From: Streptomyces caatingaensis
Lineage (GTDB): Bacteria; Actinomycetota; Actinomycetes; Streptomycetales; Streptomycetaceae
Assembly (NCBI RefSeq): GCF_001187435.1
Contig: NZ_LFXA01000002.1
Location: 248,001-312,000 of the forward strand
Length of the DNA: 64,000 bases
Reading direction: 5' to 3'
A program made the translations under genes and the position numbers. Under the pieces are notes generated by a model. The model was given only the letters and a program-made list of their open reading frames with translations. It did not search any database and was not told the DNA's origin. This document shows positions 48,039 to 56,894 of the stretch, piece after piece. Position 1 is the stretch's first letter. Each line of letters starts with the position of its first letter.

Positions 48039-49382
48039 GTGGTGGAGGAGTGGGAGCGGGCCTGCGAGCGCGGATCGGAGGTGGCCGCCAGTTACCTGGG
48101 GAAGCCGGATGATCCTCGTGGCACGTGGGAGTGGACGGCGGTCACCGGCATCCTGTCCATGACCTTCGCCGCCTTGGGGAAGAGCATCCAGGGCGGGGTC
48201 GGTGCGGTCGGTCTCGGATCGCTGCTGTGGCACCTGCAGCAAGGCCCCGGGCACCTGCGGGGTCTGGTCGTCCCGCTGGTCGGCGACCGTCTCGCCGCGG
48301 GCACGGACAGCGTCCCGGACACGGTCGGGGCCGCGGATGATCCTGTGGTGGCGCGGTGGCTGTGGCTGACACGGACCTGGCCCGAGGCCGCGTACGCCGA
48401 TGAGCGTCCTGCGCCGGGGAGTGCACCGCGTTGGGACGGCCTGCAGCGTGTCTACCGCCGTGAGCATCCGGATCCCGCAGTGGACATCGGGACCGACTGG
48501 GCGCTCATGGCGGCCAATGCGGCGTTGACCCTCCAACGTGGCGGCATCGCTCCCCAGACCCGTGTTCGGATCGTCGGCGGTGAGGAGGACGGCGGGTCTG
48601 CCACCGTGATCCTTCCGGCATGGGGGCTCGATGACGAAGCCCGCGACGTCAACTCCGGCCCGCCGCCGTCCTACTTGGTGCGACTGGGCGCCACGGGTGA
48701 TCGAGGCGTCCAGTTCGAGCCCCTGCTGGTGTCCAGTGACCGGGTGCGCGTCTTGGAGCTGGAGGACGAGGAGGCGCCGTTCGGCGTGGACCGGACGTTC
48801 ACCACGGTGTGGGAGGCGTGTTCGACGTGGGCCGGTGCCCTGGTGGGCTGGCACCGCGTCCGCACGCCCGCCGCGTGGAGGGGGACCGATGCTGAAGGCG
48901 CCGGGCGGCTGCCGTTGGTGAACCGCCTGGTCACCCTGGCTCTGTTCGTCACGGCGCGTGCCGAGGGCCTGGACGACCCCGCCGACGGGTCTGCCGTCGC
49001 CCGCACCCCGCTGATGCCGGCCGCGGACCTCCTGCCCGGCCGGTTCGGCGGCCTCTACAGGGTCGACGAACTCCTCAGCCGCGTGATCTCCGACGTCGGG
49101 CCGCGGCCGGAGCGCGGGCCTCTGGAAGAGGTGCGCCGCCTGTGGAAGTCGTTCGAACGCACCGGGCGGGAGGTACAGGAATGGGCGGCGGGTACGGCGC
49201 ACGAGGTGCTGCTCGCGCACGCCGGCCAGCTGCGGGTCCCGGTCGGCCTCAGCGCCCGGGACATCCTCGCCCGCCTGAGCAGCGGCCAGCTGCAGGTGAC
49301 CCTGGCCGACCGCGCCGAGGACCTTGTCGCCGACGCCCAGCAACGCTCCCACGACACCCTCGGATCACTCTTCGAGAACTGA
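48039..49382 (+). CDS. Hypothetical protein, member of a local paralogous group
   Basis: The product is 447 residues. Residues 100-230 (DPVVARWLWLTRTW, then DPAVDIGTDWALMAANAAL, then YLVRLGATGDRG) correspond in order to segments of the protein at 52615-53793 (DPVAARWCWLNRTW, DPAIEICTHWAAGAVAAAL, GYVVDFDDVQG). The product at 51523-52011 also has a DPVAIQWQRLR piece. The GTG has a strong GGAGGGGAGG upstream. No membrane segment or catalytic motif was seen. A perfect terminator follows. Confidence 0.65.
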   Translation: MVEEWERACERGSEVAASYLGKPDDPRGTWEWTAVTGILSMTFAALGKSIQGGVGAVGLGSLLWHLQQGPGHLRGLVVPLVGDRLAAGTDSVPDTVGAADDPVVARWLWLTRTWPEAAYADERPAPGSAPRWDGLQRVYRREHPDPAVDIGTDWALMAANAALTLQRGGIAPQTRVRIVGGEEDGGSATVILPAWGLDDEARDVNSGPPPSYLVRLGATGDRGVQFEPLLVSSDRVRVLELEDEEAPFGVDRTFTTVWEACSTWAGALVGWHRVRTPAAWRGTDAEGAGRLPLVNRLVTLALFVTARAEGLDDPADGSAVARTPLMPAADLLPGRFGGLYRVDELLSRVISDVGPRPERGPLEEVRRLWKSFERTGREVQEWAAGTAHEVLLAHAGQLRVPVGLSARDILARLSSGQLQVTLADRAEDLVADAQQRSHDTLGSLFEN

Positions 49383-49393
49383 GCCGCCGCTCG

Positions 49394-49428
49394 ACCGGCT
49401 CCTCCGGCCCGTGGCCGGAGGAGCCGGT
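49394..49428. terminator. Bidirectional terminator, 16-bp perfect stem
   Basis: ACCGGCTCCTCCGGCC (49394-49409) and GGCCGGAGGAGCCGGT (49413-49428) form a perfect stem with loop CGT, between the convergent genes ending at 49382 and 49437. Confidence 0.8.
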
Positions 49429-49436
49429 GCTGGTGC

Positions 49437-51197
49437 CTACTTGCCCTTGCGCTTGCGCTTGGGTGTCCGCTTCGGCTGGGTACGGACCACACCGGTGCGG
49501 TCCGGGGGCGGCGGCGTGCGTCGAGGAGTGCCCTCCGCCGCGCGCAGGATGGCACTCACACGCTCACACAGGGCCGCCTTCTGCTCCGGCGTGGTGGCAT
49601 CGGCGGGGGTCTCCAGCAGGTGCTGCTTCGCGACGGCGATGATGTCCGCCTCCCACACGGCCCGTTCGCCGGCATCGCGGGGCAGGGGGTAGTCCCCGTC
49701 GTAGAGCTGGCCGAGGAGGTGGAGCGCGTCCTGGTCGCTGATCTCGTTGATCATTTCGCGGTCGGGCGTCTTGAGGGCCTTGGCCTCGCTCTCCCTGATC
49801 TCCTGGATCAGGGCCAGGCGGGCGGATTCCCGGGAGCGGTGGACCTTGGGGTGGACGCACAGCCAGGCAGCGGTCGCGGCGAACGCCAGCAGCCCGGGAG
49901 CCTCGTCCCCGGCCGTCGGACTGAACTCGGCGTCGCGGCCGTCTTCGTTCATGGCGGTCAGCAGACGCTGCGCGGCCGCCCGGTGTTCCGCCGGCGCATG
50001 CCGTGCGATCAGATCACCGGCGCCGCCGGCGGCGGCCCGGTTGGAGATGTGGGCGCCGTGCGTCTCCGCCTGGTAGAAGAGGTCGTTGGCCAGCGCGAGG
50101 GCCTGCCGGGAGGCGAACTGGAAGCGCGGCTGCGGATACGGCAGCCGGCCGGGATCGTCGTCCCACGAGGCGATCCGGTCCACGACCGCAGCCAGGGTCT
50201 GGGCGTCCTCGTCGATGAACGCCAGGACCGCGCGACGCGACAGAGCGTGCATCCGGCCCGTCCGCTCGACGATTCCATCCGGCAGCTCATCCATGAGGGA
50301 CCCGACGACGCTGCGCATCGCCTCCTGCTCCGCATCCAATGGGGCATGGCCGATCACGCGCTCGGCCTGGCGCGCCGCCTTCCGGGCGGGCTGCGCACGG
50401 ACGGCGGCAATCATCATGGCCAGTTCGAAGGCCAGCATGACCTGATCGTCTTGGGACTGGGCGGCGAACTCCGCCTGAGCGCGCTTGATCATCCTGGTCG
50501 TGCCGTGGACAGCCTCGACCGCGCGCTGGGGCAGCCCGACGGGATAGGTAGCCGAGTCCTGCGGGAACGGGGTCAGGTGCTTGAGGTACTCCGGCGACAT
50601 GATCGAAGCGGCCACCTGCGCCCACGTCCGCCACAGGCTGGCGCCGTGTCCTTCGTCGGCGACGAGACGGGTGATGGCCCGGTCCGCTTCGGCGTGGTGC
50701 ATTTCGGTCAGGGCACAGATCGCCCAGGCCGCGGCGCTCACCCACCCCGCGTTCGGTGCGGCGGCGAACTCCTCGTGCGCCTTGTCCTGTTCCAGCAGCT
50801 CCTCCAGCCCGCCGGCCAGGCGGAGCGTATCGGAGACGTGCTTGCCCAGGTGCTCGACCAGCAGTACGCGTTCGTCCGGCGCCAGCTCGACAGTGCACCG
50901 TTCCGCGGCGCTCGTGATGTCGGCCGGCTCGCCTTGGCAGGCGGCGCCGCACAGGTCGCGCCCGAGGTGCACCCAGCGGGCTTCTGGGTCGGTGACCCCG
51001 GCGAACGGCGGGCCGGAGGCGCCCGTGGCCGCTACGGCGATCTGTGACCACGCGGCCAGCAACGGCGAGAGGCGGTCGGCGTTGTGAGCCAGGCCGTCCT
51101 CGACGAGCAAGGCGGTGGTGGACCACAGGTTCGGGTCGTTGACCAGTGTGCCGGTCAGCTTTCGAGCGTCGTCGAACTCGGCTTGTCGGATCAGCAT
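49437..51197 (-). CDS. Large hypothetical protein
   Basis: The product is 586 residues, mostly helical (for example EAVHGTTRMIKRAQAEFAAQ, QAERVIGHAPLDAEQEAMRS), resembling a repeat-type alpha solenoid. The C-terminal 50 residues are Pro/Arg/Lys-rich and end KRTPKRKRKGK, suggesting nucleic-acid contact. No catalytic motif was seen. The ATG at 51197 starts the conserved-looking part. It stands between two members of the paralogous group. Confidence 0.65.
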   Translation of the reverse strand: MLIRQAEFDDARKLTGTLVNDPNLWSTTALLVEDGLAHNADRLSPLLAAWSQIAVAATGASGPPFAGVTDPEARWVHLGRDLCGAACQGEPADITSAAERCTVELAPDERVLLVEHLGKHVSDTLRLAGGLEELLEQDKAHEEFAAAPNAGWVSAAAWAICALTEMHHAEADRAITRLVADEGHGASLWRTWAQVAASIMSPEYLKHLTPFPQDSATYPVGLPQRAVEAVHGTTRMIKRAQAEFAAQSQDDQVMLAFELAMMIAAVRAQPARKAARQAERVIGHAPLDAEQEAMRSVVGSLMDELPDGIVERTGRMHALSRRAVLAFIDEDAQTLAAVVDRIASWDDDPGRLPYPQPRFQFASRQALALANDLFYQAETHGAHISNRAAAGGAGDLIARHAPAEHRAAAQRLLTAMNEDGRDAEFSPTAGDEAPGLLAFAATAAWLCVHPKVHRSRESARLALIQEIRESEAKALKTPDREMINEISDQDALHLLGQLYDGDYPLPRDAGERAVWEADIIAVAKQHLLETPADATTPEQKAALCERVSAILRAAEGTPRRTPPPPDRTGVVRTQPKRTPKRKRKGK

Positions 51198-51522
51198 GCG
51201 AGCGCCGTGCCCCCCAGGGTGCGGATCGCGGAGCCCCTCTTTCCCAGGGCTGCCGCGGTGTGATGACGGATGCCGTGCGGGGCCAGCGTTTCAGCAGGCC
51301 GACGCCGACAGCAAGGCGGGGCCGCTGATGACGCCGAGGGCACCGTTGGACAGGCGACTTTGCGTGCCTTGTTCCGTGATGGGCTGCTGGCGGTATGTGT
51401 GGCTGGATCCGGTGGGCGCAATGCCCGGATCACCGTTCCGGTTCCGTGGTCTCATGGGTCTTCACCGAACGCGCTGGCGGCCACGCCGGGCAGCACGCTC
51501 AAGACCGAGGGGGCACACCGTC
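51198..51522. other. Divergent intergenic region, 325 bp
   Basis: It separates the leftward gene at 51197 from the rightward gene at 51523. No clear promoter pair, hairpin or small gene was found. The longer frame running into the rightward gene has non-protein-like composition until 51523. Confidence 0.4.
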
Positions 51523-52011
51523 ATGCCGTTGATTCTGGACCAGCTGCGGGAGTGGCAGGGCGAAGGAGGCCCTGCGGCCTGGCAGGCTTCCTGGGAACGA
51601 ACCATCGAGCTGGTGGGACCCCTGTGGGAGGGGCGAGGAACGAACGTCGACGGCGTACTCCTCGCCGACGGCGCGGCGGCCCTGACGATCGCTCTGTACG
51701 TGATCGCGAAGACCGAGGGAATCAGCCCGGAGCAGGTGACGCGGGCCCAGGTCGACGAACTGCGCGGAGACCCCGGCAGCCGGTTCAGCAAGGGGGAAGA
51801 GGAGTGGGAGCGGCGGCTGCGCGCGGCGGGCCACGACCCCGACGCCCCGGATGACCCGGTCGCCATCCAGTGGCAGCGACTGCGCGTGGATCACCGGCCG
51901 CCGGACGGCGCGCCGGACGAGGTCTGGGAGGACACGTTCACGCGATGGGGCCCCGGCTTCATCCAGGGTCTCGACCGCGCGCTGGCACCGATGTGGTCCC
52001 TGTCCTTCTGA
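51523..52011 (+). CDS. Hypothetical protein, short member of the local paralogous group
   Basis: The product is 162 residues. It is helical (EGGPAAWQASWERTIELVGP, then AAALTIALYVIAKTEG) with DDPVAIQWQRLR near residue 120, the word shared with the proteins at 48039 and 52615 (DPVxxxWxxL). It ends shortly after, so it corresponds to the N-terminal part of the longer members. The ATG at 51523 follows GAGGGG. A NUDIX gene begins 48 bp after it. Confidence 0.6.
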   Translation: MPLILDQLREWQGEGGPAAWQASWERTIELVGPLWEGRGTNVDGVLLADGAAALTIALYVIAKTEGISPEQVTRAQVDELRGDPGSRFSKGEEEWERRLRAAGHDPDAPDDPVAIQWQRLRVDHRPPDGAPDEVWEDTFTRWGPGFIQGLDRALAPMWSLSF

Positions 52012-52059
52012 CATCCCCGTCACCGTGCTGGTGGCGACGAACGAGGGGGGCCGGCAGCC

Positions 52060-52596
52060 ATGGGATGGACACGCATGGGGACGCAGGTCCTGCACCGGGG
52101 AGCGTTCGTCACGCTGCACCGCGACGGCGTGCTCCGGCCCGACGGCAGCCCGGGTGTGTACGACCACATTGCGGTCGCCGACGGCGTCCGGATCGTCGCG
52201 CTCGACGGCAACGGTGAGGTGGTGCTCGTGGAGGACGACTTCTATCTCCCACAGCGGCGCATGATCCACCTGCCCGGCGGTGGAACGGACGGCCAGGACC
52301 CCCGTACCGCGGCCCTGCGGGAACTGGAAGAAGAGACCGGGCTCATTGCGGACAACCTGCGCCCCCTGGGCATTGTCGACCCGCTGCCCTCCACCACCAG
52401 GGCACGCACACACCTCTTCCTTGCCACCAGGCTGCGTCCCGGGCGGCAGGCCCGCGAGATCACGGAGATCGGGATGACCGTCCTCCGGTGGCCGCTGCAC
52501 GAGGCCGTCGAAGCGGTACGCGTCGGCCGGATCACCGACGCCCCCAGCGCCACCGCCCTCCTGCTCACCCACCTCACCACAGCCCCTGGCGCCTGA
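52060..52596 (+). CDS. NUDIX hydrolase
   Basis: The product is 178 residues. The NUDIX box is GGGTDGQDPRTAALRELEEETG (read in two parts: GGGTDGQDPRTAAL and RELEEETG), with the catalytic REL-EEE intact. It would hydrolyse a nucleoside diphosphate linked to another group, with ADP-ribose-like compounds likely from the overall form (VVLVEDDFYLPQRRMIHLPG resembles ADP-ribose pyrophosphatases). The ATG at 52060 has GAGGGGGG upstream; an ATG at 52075 is an alternative. It converges on the next gene with 18 bp between stops. Confidence 0.85.
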   Translation: MGWTRMGTQVLHRGAFVTLHRDGVLRPDGSPGVYDHIAVADGVRIVALDGNGEVVLVEDDFYLPQRRMIHLPGGGTDGQDPRTAALRELEEETGLIADNLRPLGIVDPLPSTTRARTHLFLATRLRPGRQAREITEIGMTVLRWPLHEAVEAVRVGRITDAPSATALLLTHLTTAPGA

Positions 52597-52614
52597 CCCT
52601 CGGGTCGTGCGCCG

Positions 52615-53793
52615 TCACGACGCTCGCAACAGGCGCTCGGCAAGCTCCTCCGCCTCCTTGCGGTCCAGCGCCAGCGAGCACTCGGGTTCCTCGTCGTGCA
52701 GGTGCCGGGTGACCCGGACCTCCCACACCTCGGCACGGTCCTCCGGGCCACCGGGATAGTGCTCGGCCAGCTGGTACCAGTGCAGGACCCTCTGCACCGT
52801 CACTCGATGCGGCCGGGGGCTGGCCTGCCGCCGGACATCGAGATGATGGTGCTGATGCGCAGCCCGGATCAGCTGCCGCAGCTCCTCCGGCACTCTCTGC
52901 GGATTGCTCGCCCGCCCGAGAAGGACGTCCAGGTCCTCGGCGCACGTAGGGTGCGGGATCTGGGCCAGCCGGTCGTCCAGTCCGGCCGGCGGTCCGTCCT
53001 TCAGTGATCCCGGACTCCGCCGCGGCCACCGGTGATCGGTCGCCGGCGCCAGGTGCTCCGAGTCGACGCCTACGGTGCCCTGGACGTCATCGAAGTCGAC
53101 CACGTAGCCCGCGGGCCCGATCACCTGCTGCGCTGTGTCGTCGAACTCCCAGCCGACGTCGGACACATAGCCGGCCTGACCCTCGAAGGCGCCGGCCGTC
53201 GCGCGGACGCGCTGGTGGACTTCGTATCCGCCGTTCGCGGCGCTGAGGGCGGCGGCGACGGCACCAGCGGCCCAGTGGGTACAGATCTCGATGGCCGGGT
53301 CCGGAAGAGCATTGGCGATGCCCCGGCTCATGCCCTCCCACCGCGCCTCTACCGCGGGCAGGAGCTCCTGGCCGAGGCCCCGCGATTGCTGGAGCATGTC
53401 GTCCGGCCGAGAGGCGCGACTACGGCGATGCAGGGGTGCGTCGGGATCCCAGGTCCTGTTCAGCCAGCACCACCGCGCGGCCACCGGATCCGCCGAGGCG
53501 CCCGGACCACCGGCAGAGCCCATGGCGGCGTCGGCGCCAGGAACGGTCTCCTCGACCAGCGCGATAACGCGCTCGTCGTCCCACAGCCACCACAGCACCG
53601 ACGCCCACGGCACGTCGTCGACGTCGCGACCGTCGCGCACATGGAGGGCATAGAGGGTCACGGCGATGATGTCGCGGATCGCGACGTCGTCCCAGCAGTC
53701 CTCATCCACGCTGCCCAGGCGTGAGGCTGCCGTGTCCGTGGCCCGGCGAAGAGCCGCCTGCCACGGCCCGTCACCAGCCGTCGACTTCCTCAT
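52615..53793 (-). CDS. Hypothetical protein, long member of the local paralogous group
   Basis: The product is 392 residues. It shares ordered segments with the protein at 48039-49382 (DPVAARWCWLNRTW; DPAIEICTHWAAG; EVHQRVRAT) and ends in a different helical domain (LRQLIRAAHQHHHLDVR, then EAEELAERLLRAS). The start was set at the second ATG (53793), because GAGGAG lies 6 bp before it but directly abuts the first ATG (53799). No function was recognised. Confidence 0.65.
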   Translation of the reverse strand: MRKSTAGDGPWQAALRRATDTAASRLGSVDEDCWDDVAIRDIIAVTLYALHVRDGRDVDDVPWASVLWWLWDDERVIALVEETVPGADAAMGSAGGPGASADPVAARWCWLNRTWDPDAPLHRRSRASRPDDMLQQSRGLGQELLPAVEARWEGMSRGIANALPDPAIEICTHWAAGAVAAALSAANGGYEVHQRVRATAGAFEGQAGYVSDVGWEFDDTAQQVIGPAGYVVDFDDVQGTVGVDSEHLAPATDHRWPRRSPGSLKDGPPAGLDDRLAQIPHPTCAEDLDVLLGRASNPQRVPEELRQLIRAAHQHHHLDVRRQASPRPHRVTVQRVLHWYQLAEHYPGGPEDRAEVWEVRVTRHLHDEEPECSLALDRKEAEELAERLLRAS

Positions 53794-53977
53794 GCCCATC
53801 TCCTCTGGCAGTTACGCGACCCGGAGGCGGAACTCCCGGATCGCGGGCGTAGTTTCGAGTCGAGCGGTACTGGCTCCGACGCCTGGAACGCATCAGATCA
53901 CGCAGGGTCGCCCGCCGTCTCGCGGATACGGCGGTACACATCCACCGCCCCCCGCCCCTGCGGCGAACGAGGGCGGG

Positions 53978-54622
53978 TCACGCCGTCAGCGGGATCGCGG
54001 CGACCGGCGTCCATGAGATCTCCCAGGCCGTGTTTCCGTCCTCGCGGGCGCGTTCACGGAACTGGACGTCCAGCAGGTGCACACGGTCGACGTGGAAGAC
54101 GGCGTGGCTGGGCGCGATGCGCCGCAGGGCACTTTGGAGGGGATCGCTGTCGGCGGTAGCCCAGCTATACCCGAGAGAGAGGTGATGTCGGCCTCCATCG
54201 TGCTGGATCACCTCGGGGCCGCGGGCCTCGCGGAAGGCATCTCGGACCCGGCCTCGCAGGTCCTCCATGGGGCCGTCGGGGGAGAGATCCAGCAGAGCGC
54301 CGGCCTTGTTGGCCACTGGGGAGCCGGCCGTCGCCCGGAACGGCGCCGCCCCGGCGAGATGCCGCTCCAGGACGTCGACCAGCACGGCGCGTTCGTCCGG
54401 GCCGATGTTGTCCGAGCTGGTGTCGGCGACCATCTCGACGGTGACGTGGAGCCGTGAATTGCCGAGCAGCGTGATCGGGAACGGCCGCATCGCCTCGCGG
54501 CAGGCCGATACCAGCTGCGCGAGATGCCGGTCGACCGTCAGGTCCGGGAGCAGGTAGGCGTGCAGGACGCGCATGCCGTCGGCCCACGCGGCCCCCTGGA
54601 ACTGCGGGATGAACTTCCTCAT
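53978..54622 (-). CDS. 2H phosphoesterase / 2'-5' RNA ligase-like protein
   Basis: The product is 214 residues. Two H-x-[TS]-x motifs, HVTV at 59-62 and HLSL near residue 149, are spaced as in the 2H phosphoesterase superfamily. These enzymes act on 2',3'-cyclic phosphates or 2'-5' linkages of RNA and nucleotides. The ATG has AAGGA upstream. The upstream gene, which encodes a second 2H protein, stops 2 bp before it, so the two form a co-translated pair. Confidence 0.8.
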   Translation of the reverse strand: MRKFIPQFQGAAWADGMRVLHAYLLPDLTVDRHLAQLVSACREAMRPFPITLLGNSRLHVTVEMVADTSSDNIGPDERAVLVDVLERHLAGAAPFRATAGSPVANKAGALLDLSPDGPMEDLRGRVRDAFREARGPEVIQHDGGRHHLSLGYSWATADSDPLQSALRRIAPSHAVFHVDRVHLLDVQFRERAREDGNTAWEISWTPVAAIPLTA

Positions 54623-54624
54623 GG

Positions 54625-55275
54625 TCAGTGTCCTTCCCTTCGGGCGGCGGCCGGTACAGCGTCCGGCCGAGGGCCTTGGCCAAGTCGAGCTTCGGCGATC
54701 GGGGTCCAGGCGTACCGGTCGCGCCAGAGCTGCTGCTGGTCCACCAGGACCGCCCGGGTCACGGTCATCCGGGCCCGGGGCGGGCGGAGCTTGACCAGCG
54801 CCTTCGCGAGGTTGTCGGCGTCCCAGTGGGCGCTGCTGTACGCCAGGCTCATGTGAGGCCAAAACTTCGCGTCCCGTGGAATCGGCAGTACACCGGCGCC
54901 TAGGACGCTTTCCGTGGCCTGCCGCAGCATCCGGTAGAGGGCGGAGATCGGCTCCTCCGGGTAGAGCGCGGCGATGATCCCGTTGTGGATGGTCTGGGCG
55001 GGGCCGATCTCGAGCTCGAACGGCGCGATGTCCCGCGCGGCCGACTGGGCAGCTGCGGCGACGGCGTCGGCCTGGCCGGGGGAGAGGGGGCCGATGGACT
55101 GGATCGTGGCATGCAGCCACTCGACGGGGACCGGGGCGAGCTCGCGATGGCGGCCGAGCAGCTCGGCATGGTCACGGACGAAGGCGTGCACGGCCGGCTG
55201 GTCGTCGAAGAGCACGTGCCAGTGGGCGCGCCGTTCCCCTTCGGGCCAGTGGTGGGTCTCCCAGAAGTCCTTCAC
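54625..55275 (-). CDS. 2H phosphoesterase / 2'-5' RNA ligase-like protein
   Basis: The product is 216 residues. The two motifs are HATI at 55-58 and HMSL near 147, both within the usual contexts (WLHATIQSIGPL, WPHMSLAYSSAHW). It is more like the classical 2'-5' RNA ligase/cyclic phosphodiesterase form than its neighbour. The GTG start at 55275 has a weak ribosome-binding site. The two tandem paralogues differ enough that they probably act on different substrates. Confidence 0.82.
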   Translation of the reverse strand: MKDFWETHHWPEGERRAHWHVLFDDQPAVHAFVRDHAELLGRHRELAPVPVEWLHATIQSIGPLSPGQADAVAAAAQSAARDIAPFELEIGPAQTIHNGIIAALYPEEPISALYRMLRQATESVLGAGVLPIPRDAKFWPHMSLAYSSAHWDADNLAKALVKLRPPRARMTVTRAVLVDQQQLWRDRYAWTPIAEARLGQGPRPDAVPAAARREGH

Positions 55276-55451
55276 CCTGCCACCGTCTGAAGTCCCGCGA
55301 GTTCTACGTCGTTCCGAAGTCGCAGGTCGGGCGTGTGACCAGGTTGGTGCGGGTGCACTCCTTCGAGCGCAAAGGAAGACGTTCCGTCAGGAACCTTGAC
55401 GGTTCGCTGGCATTGTCGATGCACGGTCGGATCTCCTGATCTGGGGTGTTG

Positions 55452-55537
55452 ATGGCTCTTGTGGTGGTGCGCTCGCTTGGTGCTCCGCGCCGCCTGGAGA
55501 TGCCGCAGGAGGCCGAGGACTTCGAGCAGCGGTTGAA
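55452..55537 (+). pseudogene. Possible N-terminal remnant of a tyrosine integrase
   Basis: From the ATG at 55452 the plus strand encodes VVVRSLGAPRRLEMPQEAED followed by FEQRL, then loses protein-like character at the position where the opposite gene ends (55538). From memory this matches the start of a family of Streptomyces integrase/recombinase-like proteins. If so, the rest of the gene was lost at a recombination junction. The identification rests on about 30 residues. Confidence 0.3.
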
Positions 55538-56602
55538 CTACCCAAGGATCCAGAGCCCACTGCCCATACTCCGCATCTCCCGAAGCCACCTATGCACCGC
55601 ATCCCCGTTCACCTCCTCCAACGGGAAACTCCGTGTCTTCGCAACCTCCCTAGCGCCTGGTGACCAGTCCACAGTCGCAACCAGCATTCCCTTCTTCGCT
55701 TTCTCCCATCGCACATCTTCAGCGAGAGCCTTAATGACGACCTTTGAGATCTTCCGCTTCTCCCGCTTGCACTGAATGATCACTGTAGGGGGTGACTCAT
55801 CGATGCCTGTGCCGGACTCCCACACGCGAACATCTACACCATTGTCATTTCTGCCAGCCCCAAGCTGAACTTCGTAACCCGCTCGATGGAAATACTCTGC
55901 CACCAGTGCCTCGAACTTCCTCCAGTTCACAGATCCGATTTCTTCATAGTTATTGGCGAGGTAGTTGACGAACCGCTGGTCAAAGAACCTGCCACAGGAG
56001 GCTGTGACGGACTCCGACTCGAAGAGCTCGGCGAGTTCGATCACATCTGGCCAGCGCCTTTCATCGCTGGGAATGACCAGGTTCCGTGATACGCGAAAAT
56101 TCATTTCTTCGATGGTGTCCGATACGGCCTTTCTCAGCTCGGCTCCGTGCTTCCGCTGAGCCTCAGAGATCAGCTCGCGTGCGCGCGCTGGCTCGACACG
56201 GGTGATTGGGATATGTATGCTCGCGGCTCCGGGTGAAATCCCCTCCAGCAAGAAGGACTTCTCTTCCCGTTCTATGTCTCTTGGCCTGTGTAGGCGCGCA
56301 TGGACGAAGGCGGATGCTCGAACGGCAAGACTCAGGTCCCCAACCCTGTCATGCACGCCCGGGATGATCCCTCGTCCGGCCTTGACGGTGCCGTCCAGGC
56401 CGAATTCCTCTAGGGTGTGTCGTCCCAGTTTCTCGTAAGCCTCCTTGTATCCAGCGCGCTTTGACAGAAGGCGAGTTGCACTGGTCCTGGTGGACGTCCG
56501 GAGAGCTGAATCCGAGACGGCGAGACCGATCTTGACGCTGATCAGTTCAGTCAGCCACTCCAAAACGCCTCGGTCATTGCCCCAGTCCCACTCTGCGCCC
56601 AT
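55538..56602 (-). CDS. Mrr-type restriction endonuclease-like protein
   Basis: The product is 354 residues. The C-terminal PD-(D/E)xK nuclease domain shows FEALVAEYFHRAGYEV (Glu231), GVDV (Asp257) and the QCK motif (Gln277, Lys279), typical of the Mrr_cat family that cuts modified DNA. The N-terminal 220 residues are helical and unrecognised, perhaps for DNA recognition or signalling. GC is visibly lower than in neighbours, suggesting recent transfer. The ATG has AAAGGA upstream. Its stop abuts the possible integrase remnant. Confidence 0.8.
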   Translation of the reverse strand: MGAEWDWGNDRGVLEWLTELISVKIGLAVSDSALRTSTRTSATRLLSKRAGYKEAYEKLGRHTLEEFGLDGTVKAGRGIIPGVHDRVGDLSLAVRASAFVHARLHRPRDIEREEKSFLLEGISPGAASIHIPITRVEPARARELISEAQRKHGAELRKAVSDTIEEMNFRVSRNLVIPSDERRWPDVIELAELFESESVTASCGRFFDQRFVNYLANNYEEIGSVNWRKFEALVAEYFHRAGYEVQLGAGRNDNGVDVRVWESGTGIDESPPTVIIQCKREKRKISKVVIKALAEDVRWEKAKKGMLVATVDWSPGAREVAKTRSFPLEEVNGDAVHRWLREMRSMGSGLWILG

Positions 56603-56894
56603 GACGTTCCTTTCAGGTCCGAGCCGCTGACCGCGAGCTACGCTTGGTCCTGTCGCTGCTTGTCAGTCACCCATCAGGCCAGGACAGGATGGCCTGGGTG
56701 GGAAGATGGTCGTACGGTCGAACTAGGCTCTCGTACAGCACTGACAGCACGCCGACTGGTCTGGTGCAGACCGTGCCCCACAGGGTATTTGCTGGCCGGT
56801 TCTCGAACACAGGGCCTCAGACCCGCCGTTCAGGACAATCGACCCGCGAGTTCCTGCAAGTGGACCCTTCAGAATTCGCCTACTACCGGGAAAC

